Origin: Solen grandis
Taxonomy: Eukaryota; Mollusca; Bivalvia; Adapedonta; Solenidae
Length of the DNA stretch: 64,000 bases
Direction of reading: 5' to 3'
Assembly: GCA_021229015.1 (NCBI GenBank)
Contig: CM037782.1
Location: 37,246,912 to 37,310,911 of the forward strand
Below the pieces are notes generated by a model, which saw nothing but the letters and a program-made list of their open reading frames with translations, made no database searches and had not been told where the DNA came from. This document shows positions 46,115 through 58,400 of the stretch, one piece after another. Position 1 is the stretch's first letter. Each line of letters opens with the position of its first letter. Made by a program: the position numbers and the translations under genes.

Positions 46115-46453
46115 GGCCATAGCCGATCGAAATCACAAACTTTAAACAGCTTTATCTTCATAAATATAGCTTGTATAAAAATGAAAGTCATGTCAAAGTG
46201 ATCTACACTAAAAGGTTTGTTGATGGTTAAATTTTCATTTCAGCCGGGCGTATTCCTTTAATGTCGAACCCTGTATACTCATATAATCCAAAAACGAATT
46301 GAGACATTGAGACTTACAAAATGTATTTAACAGAAATAAAAAATCCACCAATGGGTATTCACCATTGGGCATAAAAACTGTAAATGGGTGATATAGCTGG
46401 TCACTTCATTCCACCTCACCTAAAAGTGTACTTTTCTAGAAAAACTATTAATG

Positions 46454-47875
46454 CAGGGTTCGACATTAAGGCCCGACCGAACGACATTCACTAGTAGATC
46501 GGTGGTCCGGTCTATGTACAAATCAAATAGACAAAGTATTTATAATGGTCATACAATTGACGCTTGTTGATTACATTTTCTTGGGAAAACCCATGTGTGC
46601 TATATTTGCCCCATATATTTAGTAACAACCTTGACACGCGTTTTCTCATTGGCTCGTGTTTTCAGAACGAGGCTTTTCCCCACGCACTTGCCAAATGTCG
46701 TAGCAGGATAATAATGCTTATTTCCCCATCTAACTTCCCATTTTGTATCGTTAACGATGGCTTCGTATTTTTATTGATAATATTCAAATAAAAAAAATAC
46801 AAGGGGTGCAAATTTATGCACGAATATCTGTAATACTGTATTATGGCAACAGATTATTTTACGTTTTGTTTATACCGCACTATGCGCATCCGACGTGAAA
46901 ATATCAAACAACTTATTTAATATCGGTTTTTTCGTCAAAAAAAAAAAAAAAAAAGAGACGAGGACAATAATAAACAAAAGGGTAATGATGCTTCGAAAAA
47001 GCAATATGAAAATACCAAGCAGAAAAGATCGTTTTGTCCTAAATGGAAAGATGAGTTTAGTTGGCCAGACTTTGGTTATGTTTAGTAAGACATTCAGAGA
47101 GTATGAAGGGAGTGGACAATTTCAGAATCAGTAATTTAAAAAGGCATTTTGAGTCTGAATCCCATAAGTCTAACCAACGAAACCATGACTGACCACTCAA
47201 CAGCATTTTTTTGCATCCCCATACTGACAATTAACTTTTAACATGCAATAGAATCAATGTGTGTTTGAACATGCAAGACAACACAAATATAACCTAAGAG
47301 AATAAAAATAAGTTCTACTTTGAATTCAATATACGATAATCAATATTATCATACTGATTGTGTTAATTTTCAAATTTGTTCAAAAGGTTTGTATTGATAC
47401 TTTTTTTATTGATTTTAATTCAGTAACTTAATCAATTCAATAATAAATGCGTAAATCTCATATTTTATTATACAGGTATCAGATTCTATATTCAAGTCAT
47501 GTTGGTATGGGCATACTTTATTCTCTAGTCATAAAAGTACCATAGTATCACTATGATACCTTAATTAGACTAGAAATTTAAATGACCTAAGCTACATGAC
47601 TAGAATATTAAGTTTCATACTTAATTTTCTTGTTATAAAGGTCTCATATTTTTTTGTTTTTATTGGTATGTTCATTAAACAATGCTTGAAATCGATTGAT
47701 TTTAGTATGACTTGTATCATTAAACCAAACTTAAGTGTAAAACAAATAATATACATACTTTATGTGTATTATGTGTTTTACACTTTGGTCTAGTTTAGTT
47801 TAGGTCAGGTCTAGTAGGTTTTCCAAGTTACTGGACCACTGGTCCAGCTCTCAAAAAAGTAAGTGTCGAACCCTG
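46454..47875 (+). mobile_element. hAT-like non-autonomous element, 1,422 bp
   Basis: Ends CAGGGTTCGACATTAA (46454) and complement CAGGGTTCGACACTTA (to 47875). The 5-bp duplication TAATG lies at 46449-46453 and 47876-47880. Same family as 43103-46273, opposite orientation. It retains only an N-terminal zinc-finger piece of a transposase. Confidence 0.85.
46978..47191 (+). pseudogene. zinc-finger exon remnant of a hAT-type transposase
   Basis: One frame reads NDASKKQYENTKQKR, FCPKWKDEFSWPDFGYV and stops at TAG (47083). Shortly after, in another frame, comes DNFRISNLKRHFESESHK and a stop. The order (FxxKW..EF.W..F, then ...L.RH..S..H) is the N-terminal zinc finger of ZNF862/C17orf113-like hAT proteins. 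Catalytic parts are absent, so the element keeps only this relic. Confidence 0.6.
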
Positions 47876-47880
47876 TAATG

Positions 47881-48660
47881 TATCAAAGAATATCCATTCT
47901 TCTCATGAAAAAAACAAGGAACCTAAAGATCAAAGAGAAACACAAAACCAAAGTGTCTAACTTTTAATGCTGATAAAGGTTTCATAGCCCTATGGCAAAA
48001 ACTTTTAAAAATCCCGTGACAAAAATTCAGACAGGTGGATGCACAATCAGAAGCAAATCTTATTTACCCCATCCCTTTTATTTAAGTTAGGGCATGAAAA
48101 AATATGCATCAGTATAAAAATTATGTATATATTTCAGTTTAAAGATTACAAAATGCAGGCTTTACCTGATTTCTTCCTCCTTCCTTTCAACAGGCAGGCC
48201 CTTTCGTCATTGTTTATAGCACATCATTCAAACCCAGTTTTACTGGAACTTTCGGTGTCCTTATCACAATCTGCAATAAAAAGCAAACAAACTTTTCATG
48301 ATACTTTTAAGTAACATACGTTTCAGTATTTAAAGAGGTATGGTATGAGCACAACTCCCTTGAGAATCAAACTCAAAGACTAGATGGCTTTTCTAGAAAG
48401 AAAGGCAGAAAAAAAGTAGGAAAAATAGGATTTTCTAAAATAAAAATAGGATACATTTTGTATTTATCCAGCATTCAGAATGTTTTTTTTTCTACACACA
48501 AAAATGAACAGGATCTGCACGTATCAAGTGTCAACACCCATGGACATTATCACTGATCAGGAAAGCTGACAGTTGGTTCCAAGCAGCATCAACAAGATGG
48601 ATGCAGTCCTATGACACAAGTGCTTTTTTTTGAGATGTCAAGTTTATAACTTTACTTAGA
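47881..48660. other. no gene seen
   Basis: An AT-rich spacer. Open frames (48039-48314) have no motif or splice support. Confidence 0.35.
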
Positions 48661-49995
48661 AAACAAGAGGCCCATGATGGCCCTAAATCGCTCACCTGAG
48701 ATAAATAGGTTGACCCAAGGAACATCTGTACCAATTTATTTTATAATCTGGCCAGTAGTTTTGCAGAAGATGATTTTTAAAGTTTTCATATTTTTTTTTT
48801 TTTTTTTGCCATGGCAACCAGAGTTCTATATGGATCAAGTTTATTTTAGGAACTTTTGTGAAGGTTGACCCAAGGATCATTCCTGCCAAGTGTAATCAAA
48901 TTCTGTCCAGTGGTTTCAGAGGAAATCCCTCTGATTAAAGTTTTCCCTATATACATATAAGGCAAATAAGCCCCGCCCCTGGCGGCCATGTTTTTTTACG
49001 GATCGGAATAATTTTAGCAACTTTGGTAGAGGTTCACCCAAGGAACATCTGTACCAATTTATTTTAAAATCTGGCCAGTAGTTTTGAAGAAGATGATTTT
49101 TAAAGTTTTCATATTTTTTTTTCTTTTTGTTGCCATGGCAACCAGAGTTCTATATGGATCAAGTTTATTTTTGCAACTTTTGTGAAGGTTGACCCAAGGA
49201 TCATCCCTGCCAAGTTTAATCAAATTCTGTCCAGTGGTTTCAGAGGAGATGTTGTTAAAGGTTTCTCTATATACATATAAGGCAAATAAGCCCCGCCCCT
49301 GCTGGCCATGTTTTTTTACGGATCGGAATAATTTTAGCAACTTTGGTAGAGGTTGACCCAAGGAACATCTGTACCAATTTATTTTAAAATTTGGCCAGTA
49401 GTTTTGAAGAAGATGATTTTTAAAGTTTTCATTTTTTTTTTCTTTTTGTTGCCATGGCAACCAGAGTTCTACATGGATCAAGTTTATTTTAGCAACTTTT
49501 GTGAAGGTTGACCCAAGGATCTTCCCTGCCAAGTTTAATCAAATTCTGTCCAGTGGTTTCAGAGGAGATGTTGTTTAAAGGTTTCTCTATATACATATAA
49601 GGCAAATAAGCCCCGCCCCTGGCGGCCATGTTTTTTTACGGATCGGAATAATTTTAGCAACTTTGGTAGAGGTTCACCCAAGGAACATCTGTACCAATTT
49701 ATTTTAAAATCTGGCCAGTAGTTTTGAAGGAGATGATTTTTGAAGTTTTCAAATTATTTTTCTTTTTGTAGCCATGGCAACCAGAGTTCTTCATGGATCA
49801 ACTTTATTTTAGCAACTTTTGTAGAGCCTCACCCAAGGAACATTCCTGCCAAGTTTCATTAAATTCTGTCCAGCGGTTTCAGAGGAGATGTCGTTTAAAG
49901 CAAATTGTTGAGTCGGACGCCGCACGACGGACGCCGCCGGACGAAGGGCGATCACAAAAGCTCACCTTGAGCACTTTGTGCTCAGGTGAGCTAAA
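48661..49995. repeat. repeat family A, long copy with 320-bp internal tandem units
   Basis: Starts AAAACAAGAGGCCCATGATG, CGCTCACCTGAG. GGCAAATAAGCCCCGCCCCT recurs at 48961, 49281 and 49601, an exact 320-bp period. Each unit has GTTGCCATGGCAACCAGAGT (a CCATGG palindrome) or a close variant. It ends with GACGCCGCACGACGGACGCC and the palindrome AGCTCACCTTGAGCAC..GTGCTCAGGTGAGC. Open frames on the minus strand are the repeat read through. Confidence 0.85.
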
Positions 49996-50063
49996 AAACA
50001 ACAAAAAAAACCTTCAGTTTAAACAAGAAGGCCATGGTGTTTATAGAATGCTCACAAGAGTAC

Positions 50064-52068
50064 AACAAGAGGGCCAAGATGGCCCTAAATCGCTCACCTG
50101 AATTTGGTTTATTGCAGAAAGGCTTGAACCATTACAAGATACCATATACCAAATATCAAAGCTTTATGTCGGCATGTTTCTAAGAAAAGGCATTTTACAG
50201 TTATGCCTTCTGGTTGCCATGGCAATAAAAGTTCTTTAAGATCCAACCAGTGGTTTCAGAAGTAAAGATTTTTCGTTTTCCTTATATATAGTCGAACCCC
50301 GGTAACTCCACCACCTCTTATTCAAATACCCGGCGTCATTCGTTGGTCCCTATCACTCTCCTTCTTATTTCTATATATAAAAATATTTGAGTTATTCAAA
50401 TTTGTGCCACTCGAATACCTGGCCTCATCCGAAAAGATTTTTTGGCCTGTGCCAATCAATTTGTATGATTTTCGCAACTCCCTATCCTAAGTCGCTTACG
50501 AGCATTAATTACTGGCGACATTTTTAAAACAAACAATTGAAAGGCGCGAACATCAATTAGTTACCGAAATGGGTGGAGACGGCCGCTTACATTTTGCACA
50601 AGTTGTTAATTGAGTGGATGTTTGTCAAGTTCAATCATAAAGGTGATGATTGTAGTATTTCAAATATGCTGGTAAAGGAAAATTTAAACAAGTGTAACAA
50701 GCAGACCACGATTACAGTTTTTCGAAACAACATTAATGTAACGTTGATACATGTAGTTTCTTGGTGTTTAGTCAGACATGATGAATGTATTGAAGTAAGC
50801 AAATATGCAGAAAAAAGATGAACGTTGGTAAATTAAATATTAATTATCCATTGCTTTTTTTCAAGACGGCGTTGATATTGGGCACATGTTGTTGCTAGTG
50901 ATTTAGTCAGACCTGATAAATGTACTTGTATGTATGTATCTTTGTTATCAACGTATGCATTGATTATCTTTGTATCGAAATCATTTATGCATAAGAAGAT
51001 GAAAGTTGTAAAATAAAAATTAATTATCTATAGTCGTTTTCATTTACATTACTTAATCATAACATATTTTAAAAAGTGTACATTATAAATTACCTTCACT
51101 GTATGAAAAAAGTGGGTGTGATGGACTTTTGTTCCAACGATTGACGTGATTTGGGTTATTCGAATACATGCCTTACTCGAAATAAAAGCTGATCCCCGGG
51201 ATATCAAATAGCCGGGTTTGACTGTAGTTCCATACAAAATCTAGGCGTGCCCCAGGGGTGGACTCATGTAAACCCTGATGTACTTATTTGTTGATAGTGT
51301 TGAGGCACCATGAGCTGATGCTATGTACCAAATATCAAATCTTAAGGTCTTTATGTTTCTGAGAAAAAGCATTTTAAAGATAATTCTTTCTTGTTGCCAT
51401 GGCAACCAGAGTTTTTCATGGAGATGAGAAAATAATAGGAATTTTCATTGGGCTATCATAAGTATCATTTTGGTAAAATTTGATGAAATTTCATCTGGTA
51501 GTTTCAGAGAAGAAGATTGTTGAAATTGTTGACGCACATCAGCACAAGTTATACCTTCTAGTTGCCGTGGCAACCAAAGTTCTTCATGAAATTCAATGAA
51601 AATTAGGAATTAGCCTCAGGCTAACATAAGAATCATTTTCGTGAAATTTGGTGTTAATCCATGGAGTGGTTTCGGAAGAGAAGATTCTTCAAGAATTCCC
51701 TATATAGTTTTATACAAAAATATGGGTGTGGTCCCCGGGGCCTATTGTGACCCCAGGGGCACAAATTTTGCACTGATGTTGCGGCAACATGAGCTAATGC
51801 TATGTACCAAATATCAAATCTGAAGGTCTATATGTTTCTGAGAAAAAGCATTTTAAAGATTATTCTCTCTTGTTACCATGGCAACCAGAGTTTTTCATGA
51901 AGATGAAAAAAAAAAGAAATTTGGGCCATCATAAGTATCATTTTGGTAAAATTTGAAGAAAATCCATTGGGTAGTTTCAGAGAAGAAGATTGTTGAAATT
52001 GTTGACGCACAACGGACAATCATGGGATCACAAAAGTTCACTCTGAGCTTTGTCCAGGACAGCTAAAA
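50064..52068. repeat. repeat family A copy with a nested pogo-like element
   Basis: Starts AACAAGAGGGCCAAGATGGC, CGCTCACCTGAA. Two long internal units (GTTGCCATGGCAACCAGAGT near 51395, a variant near 51875) repeat at about 480 bp. It ends AAAAGTTCACTCTGAGCTTT, a worn palindrome. Interrupted at 50289-51224. Confidence 0.75.
50289..51224. mobile_element. pogo/Tigger-like TA-flanked element, 936 bp
   Basis: Left TAGTCGAACCCCGGTA, right complement CAGTCAAACCCGGCTA. TA on both outsides (50287-50288, 51225-51226). CAGTC..ACC ends with a TA target are typical of the pogo group. An internal segment (TTTAGTCAGACATGATGAAT, then GATGAACGTTGGTAAATTAA) recurs about 170 bp later in variant form. Host text CTATATA-GTTCCATACAAAA is restored on removal. 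No complete transposase. Confidence 0.7.
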
Positions 52069-53561
52069 TGCCTGACTAAAAAATATCAGCTCATTTAATT
52101 GTTTCATCCGTCCATCCCACTTTCAGGTATGCTCCATAACTCTTCATTTATGCCATTATGGATGGATTTCAATAAAACTTCACAGAAGTATTCCTCATAA
52201 CCCAAAGGGTGTGTTGCACGCATCAACTCTAGTTCAAGGTCAAAGGAGCTGTTAAAAATTGTCTTTGGTGTTCATAGGTGTGTCTGCTCTATAACTTCCA
52301 TATTTATAGATGGATAATCAACTTTACAAAAGTGTTTGACATTTTGTCATAACACAAAGATGTGTCACAAACATCAACCATATGCATGCCTGAAAGGTTA
52401 GACTAATTGATTCAAAGGAGTTGTAAGAAATTCTTTTTGGTATTTATAGGCTACATCTTCATGTCCACTCAGTATAACATCAATATTTATAGACGGATAT
52501 TTATACAACTTTACAGGAATGTATGTCAATACATGAAGAATTTTGCAAAACCATATGCATGCTTGAAAGGTTAGATCACACAAGTTGTTAGAATCATAGG
52601 CTTCATTTTCACGTCTGCTCTAAAACTTCCAAATCTATGTTTGGATTTTCATAAAACTTTACAAAAGTATTTGTCATAACATAAAGCTGCATTGCAGGCA
52701 TCAACTATTTGCATGCTTGAAAGGTCTGTGAAGTTTGGGAATCATAACCCATTTCCATTCTTTTCTATCAGGCACAAATTCTTCATGTGTGTGTGTTGTT
52801 GTTGTTTTTTGGAAGGGGGCGGGGGTGTTCACTGGTGGGGACTCCTGACAGTAATTGCTTGCTACTGACAAAGTCTCTCTTTAGTGTGACACATCATCTC
52901 ATTGAGGCAAAAACTTACTGCCAAATCATTTGAGAATTCTGATCCACTGAAAATGTTACAGCCCAAAAAAGCAAAAAATTTGCAATGAACCTCTAAGTAT
53001 GAACTTGCAACTAGGGACCCAGCTCTTGTGCTTAACACTGTGGATCATTTAGGAAAACTTTACTGACAACTTATTTGAAAATCCTTCTATCCATGTCTAG
53101 GTTAAATCCCAGACAAGCAAATGACCTTTGACCTCAAAGAATGACCTTGACCTTTGAGTTAGGGTCACACTCCAATGGACATGACACTTTGTCCAAGGTA
53201 AAAATAATTGCAAGTTTATTTAGAAATCCTATGATCAACATCTAAGTTACAACCCAGATGAGCAAATGACCATTGACCTCTATGTGGGACCTTGGAGCTG
53301 GGGACCTAACTCTTACAGGTACTCTGTCTCATTAAGGTTAACATAAGTGCCAAATTATTAAAAATCCTGCTATCCATATCTAAGTTACAGCCTAGACAAG
53401 CAAATCCAACTCCATGACCTTTTACCTCTAGGTCTGACCTTGACCTTAGAGCTAGGGACTAAACTCTAGTGCCTAACTCTACGTCTAACTGAGGTTAACA
53501 TAACTGCCAAGTTATTTAAAAATCCTGTGATCCATGACTAAGTTACAGCACAGGTGATTTG
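52069..53561. repeat. old dispersed repeats, no gene seen
   Basis: Loose repeats of CATCAACT..GCATGCTTGAAAGGT (about 52370, 52550, 52700) and AAATCCTGCTATCCATATCT-like phrases (53080-53540). A G-rich run lies near 52814. Confidence 0.4.
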
Positions 53562-53740
53562 ATGGATCCTCTCATTCTCAAGAAAAGAAAAGAAAACTGG
53601 ACCGAGCTGGACAAAATGTCAGTTCTATCGATGGTTATCGATAGTGCTGATGTTTTGTTCAGCCGTTTCAAAGGTTGTACCTCTGGGTCAACAAAGGTGA
53701 AGGAAAAGAAATGGGCTGAAATTACTGAAAAAGTCAACGC
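53562..53740 (+). CDS. Myb/SANT-like DNA-binding domain, first exon
   Basis: ATG 53562 begins KKRKENWTELDKMSVLSMV, then FSRFKGCTSGSTKVKEKKWA and EITEKVNA, ending at a strong GTAAGT donor (53741) with two bases left over. The shape (R.NWT..E...L...V, then F, then K...W..I...VNA) is the trihelix/Myb-SANT-like domain found in zeste-type regulators and in the second protein of Harbinger transposons. Downstream, TATGCTAG at 54004-54011 could be a phase-correct acceptor (INEALGAICYFW follows), but that text is not typical of the family. Only this exon is supported. It could be a host gene or a transposon-derived fragment. Confidence 0.55.
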
Positions 53741-54160
53741 GTAAGTATCAAATGATGAATGAGTAGTCCTTTCTGTTATGTGTATATTTACAAAATAACG
53801 ATATTTCACCAATTAATCAGACTTGATATCCATCAATTTCAATAAATATAAATGTTGATCTTACATAATATGTGAAGACGACAGTTACTTAGTGGGAAAT
53901 ATATTATATCATTACCTCCCTTTCTCCCGGAAGTTTTGAAAGTGAAAGTGGAACGTAATTGTTTCTGATATAATTTTTTTTTTTCTTCTAAATGTACTTT
54001 TTATGCTAGTTCCATCAATGAGGCGCTCGGCGCGATATGCTATTTTTGGTACTGGTTCTCATGCCTCAGTGTAGTTGATTTCAACAAATCGAATGTAGAA
54101 TGATATCACAAATGATGGTACACAAATGTGGAATATGTTTATGGGAAGTTATGTTATTTA

Positions 54161-54733
54161 AACAAGAGCCCAAGGGCTCTAATCCGCTCACCTGAGTAAA
54201 GATAAAATGTCCCACCATAAAGTTACAAAAGATAGGTTAAAGATCAAGGTAACAATGCTGTATGCCAAATATCAAAGCTTCCGGCCATATGATTTCAGAG
54301 AAGAACATTTTCTAGATTTTTTCCTTTATTAGCCTATGTTGAAGAAAGAAACCCCCTGGGCGGGGCCAATTTTGACCCCAGGGCCATTATTTGAACAAAC
54401 TTGGTAGAGATCATTAGACAATGCTACATGCCAAATATCAAAGCTCCCGGCCATAAGGTTCCAGAGAAGAAAATTTTTCTAGATATATTCCTATATTAGC
54501 CTATGTTAAAGAAAGTGACCCCCAGGGCGGGGCCAATTTTGACCCCAGGGCCATAATTTGAACAAACTTGGTAGAGATCCACTAGACAATGCTACATGCC
54601 AAATATCAAAGCTCCCGGCCATAAGGTTCCAGAGAAGAAAATTTTTCTGATTTTCCATATTAGCCTATGTTAAAGAAAGTGACCCCCGGGCGGGGCCAAT
54701 TTTGACCCCGGGTATGCCAAATATCTGGCCATT
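54161..54733. repeat. repeat family A variant, cut by the assembly gap
   Basis: Starts AACAAGAGCCCAAGGGCTCT, CGCTCACCTGAG, with the palindrome changed to AGCCC..GGGCT. At least 2.5 units of about 170 bp follow (CGGGGCCAATTTTGACCCC at 54361, 54531 and 54692). Confidence 0.8.
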
Positions 54734-54833
54734 NNNNNNNNNNNNNNNNNNNNNNNNNNNNNNNNNNNNNNNNNNNNNNNNNNNNNNNNNNNNNNNNNNN
54801 NNNNNNNNNNNNNNNNNNNNNNNNNNNNNNNNN
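54734..54833. other. assembly gap, 100 N
   Basis: Exactly 100 N, placed inside a tandemly repeated segment. The true length is probably unknown. Confidence 0.99.
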
Positions 54834-55451
54834 ATGTAGCATCAGACAAAAAAAAAAGTAATAAAAACTCTGTTATGCTTCGTCATAGGGAATGCTATCA
54901 AATACTATACATCGTTCTATAGGTGATACACTAATCTATATAGGAATTAAATATAGGAATTAAATCAAAAGCTACATGCAAGACTAAGCAATAACAGGCA
55001 AAACTATGCACATTTTATATGTAATTTGTACAAGTATTTTATTTTCGGCTGTCATAACATTTTCGTATGCAAAGGCAGCTCATTTTAAAAGGAATTTCAT
55101 CAAGTCTGTTTCAAGAGAGTAAGTCAGATTTCACAAAGTATCATATATATATATATATTTTATTTACACATACATGTGCGCATTTATGTATCATGACTTT
55201 AATTTTCTGACATCGATTTCTTAAAACCATAGCAAAATAAAAAAAAATAAAAAACGTGTCATAAATTGTTGTGTTCAAATATTCTTCCACTTTAAAATAT
55301 TAAATATCTATTTCGTTATATCACAGGAGGGTAGGGAAGTCAAATTTCATATGGTCATTGTTTGGTATATTAACATACGTGTATTTGTATACATTACTTT
55401 GATAAATGGATACGTATTGGATATGCTTTGACTTCATGTATACACTTTCAG
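54834..55451. other. AT-rich, intronic sequence
   Basis: No coding signal or repeat ends. It directly precedes the acceptor of the receptor exon at 55452. Confidence 0.4.
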
Positions 55452-58400
55452 GAATGGTTAGATCAGCGGTTAGTGTGGGATCCGAGGAACTTCAACGGTT
55501 TGGAGATACTACGTATGCCATGTGATAAATTATGGCTTCCCGATATCGTCTTGTATAACAGGTAACTGACATCCACTAACGAGCCCGTCGTGGTAATACT
55601 CACTGCCACCAACAAACCCATATTGGTAACTCACTGCCACCAACAAACCCATAGTGGTAACTCACTGCCACCAACAAACCCATATTGGTAACTCACTGCC
55701 ACCAACAAACCCATATTGGTAACTCACTGCCACCAACAAACCCATACTGGTGACTCACTGCCACCAACAAACCCATTGTGGTAACTCACTGCCACCAACA
55801 AACCCATATTGGTAACTCACTGCCACCAACAAACCCATTGTGGTAACTCACTGCCACCAACAAACCCATTGTGGTAACTCACTGCCACTAACAATTCCAT
55901 TGTGGTAACTCACTGCCACTAACAATCCCATTGTGGTAACTCACTGCCACCAACAAACCCATATTGGTAATTCACTGCCACTTACAAACCCATACTGGTG
56001 ACTCACTGCCACCAACAAACCCATTGTGGTAATTCACTGCCACTTACAAACCCATACTGGTGACTCACTGCCACCAACAAACCCATTGTGGTAACTCACT
56101 GCCACTAACAATCCCATTGTGGTAACTCACTGCCACCAACAAACCCATAATGGTAACTCACTGCCACCAACAAACCCATTGTGGTAACTCACTGCCACCA
56201 ACAAACCCATTGTGGTAACTCACTGCCACCAACAAACCATATTGTACTCATGCACAACAAACCCATTGTGGTAACTCACTGCCACCAACAAACCCATTGT
56301 GGTAATCACTGCCACCAACCTTTGTACCATCCACTACAATCCCATAATGTACTCACTGCCACAACCATATATTGTGATTAGCACAAACCTAGTGGTAACT
56401 CACTGCCACCAACAAACCCATTGTGGTAACTCACTGCCACCAACAATCCATACTGGTGAACTCACTGCCACCAACAAACCCATTGTGGTAACTCACTGCC
56501 ACCAACAAACCCATTGTGGTAACTCACTGCCACTAACAATCCATATGGTATCATGCACACAACCTATGGACTATGACAATACCCATTTGGTAACTCACTG
56601 CCACCAACAAACCCATTGTGGTAATCACTGCCACCAAAACCCATTATGGTAATCACTGCCACTTACAAACCCATATTGGTAACTTCACTGCCACATACAA
56701 ACCCATATTAATGGTAACTCACTGCAACCAACAAACCCATAGTGGTAACTCACTGCCACTAACAAACCCATAGTGGTAATCACTGCCACTAACAACCCAT
56801 AATGGTAACTCACTGCAAACCACAAACCATATTGGTAACTCACTGCCACCAACAAACCCATATTGGTAATTCACTGCCACCAACAAACCCATTGTGGTAA
56901 CTCACTGCCACCAACAAACCCATTGTGGTAACTCACTGCCACCAACAAACCCATTGTGGTAACTCACTGCCACCAACAAACCCATATTGGTAACTCACTG
57001 CCACCAACAAACCCATTGTGGGTACTCACTGCCACCAAAACCATTGTGGTAACTCACTGCCACCAACAAACCCATAGTGGTAACTCACTGCCACCAACAA
57101 ACCCATTTGGTAATCACTGCCAACAAACCCATTTGGTAACTCACTGCCACCAACAAACCCATATTGGTAACTCACTGCCACTAACAATCCATTTGGTAAC
57201 TCACTGCCACCAACAAACCATATTGGTAACTCACTGCACCAACAACCCATAATGGTAATCACTGCCACATCAAACCATATTGGTAACTCACTGCCACTAA
57301 CAAACCCATATTGGTAACTCACTGCCATCACAAACCCATATTGGTAACTCACTGCACCACAAACCCATTTGGTAACTCACTGCCACCAACAAACCCATTG
57401 GTAACTCACTGCCACCAACAAACCCATATTGGTAACTCACTGCCACTAACAAACCCATTGTGGTAACTCACTGCCACCAACAAACCCATATTGGTAACTC
57501 ACTGCCACCAACAAACCCATATTGGTAACTCACTGCCACCAACAAACCAATTGGGGTACTTCACTGCCACCAACAAACCCATTTGGTAATCACTGCCACC
57601 ACAAACCCATATGTGGTAACTCACTGCCACCAACAAACCCATAATGGTAACTCACTGCCACCAACAAACCCATTGTGGTAACTCACTGCCACCAACAAAC
57701 CCATATTGGTAACTCACTGCCACCAACAAACCCATTGTGGTAACTCACTGCCACCAACAAACCCATTGTGGTAACTCACTGCCACCAACAAACCCATATT
57801 GGTAACTCACTGCCACCAACAAACCCATAATGGTACTCACTGCCACCAACAAACCTAATTGGTGAACTACTGCCACCAACAAACCATTTGGTAATTACTG
57901 CACCATACAAACCCATATTGGTAATCACTGCCACCAACAACCCATATTGGTAACTCACTGCCACCAACAAACCCATATTGGTGACTCACTGCCACCAACA
58001 AACCCATTGTGGTAACTCAATGCCACCAACAAACCATTGTGGTAACTCACTGCCACAACAAACCCATATTGGTAACTCACTGCACCAACAAACCCATTTG
58101 GTAACTCACTGCCACTAACAAACCCATTGGTAATCACTGCACAACAAACCCATATTGGTAACTCACTGCCAACATCAACCATATTGGTAACTCACTGCCA
58201 CCAACAAACCCTATTGGTGACTTACTGCCACCAACAAACCCATATTGGTAATTCACTGCCACTAACAAACCCATATTGGTAATCACTGCCACAACAAACC
58301 CATATTGGTAACTCACTGCCACCACAAACCATATGGTAACTCACTGCCACAACAAACCCATGTGGTAATTCACTGCCACAACAACCCATTGGGTAACTCA

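Larger units (their letters stand above)
44409..46257. mobile_element. TTAA-flanked long-inverted-repeat element, compound
   Basis: TTAA is present at 44405-44408 and 46258-46261, with termini AGGAATACGCTCGGCTGA (left) and complement AGGAATACGCCCGGCTGA (right). A further right terminus with TTAA lies at 46009-46012. The unit 44409-46008 has inverted arms of about 143 bp (left to ~44552, right from ~45866). So there are one left and two right termini: a nested or tandem arrangement. TTAA targets are typical of piggyBac-like elements. It carries the P2X7-like fragment. Confidence 0.75.
43103..46273. mobile_element. hAT-like element with nested TTAA insertion
   Basis: Left end CAGAGTTCGACATTAA, right end complement CAGGGTTCGACATTAA. 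The 5-bp duplication TATAC lies at 43098-43102 and 46274-46278. The left 90 bp (GAGCTGGACCAGTGGTCCAG, ACTAGACCTGACC) match, inverted, the right end of the element at 46454-47875. The right end also matches that relative's left end once the TTAA insertion is ignored. No transposase remains. Confidence 0.85.

Noticed and set aside
49059..49532. 157-codon minus-strand open frame
   Set aside because: It is the 320-bp tandem unit of repeat family A read through, and the peptide repeats with the DNA.
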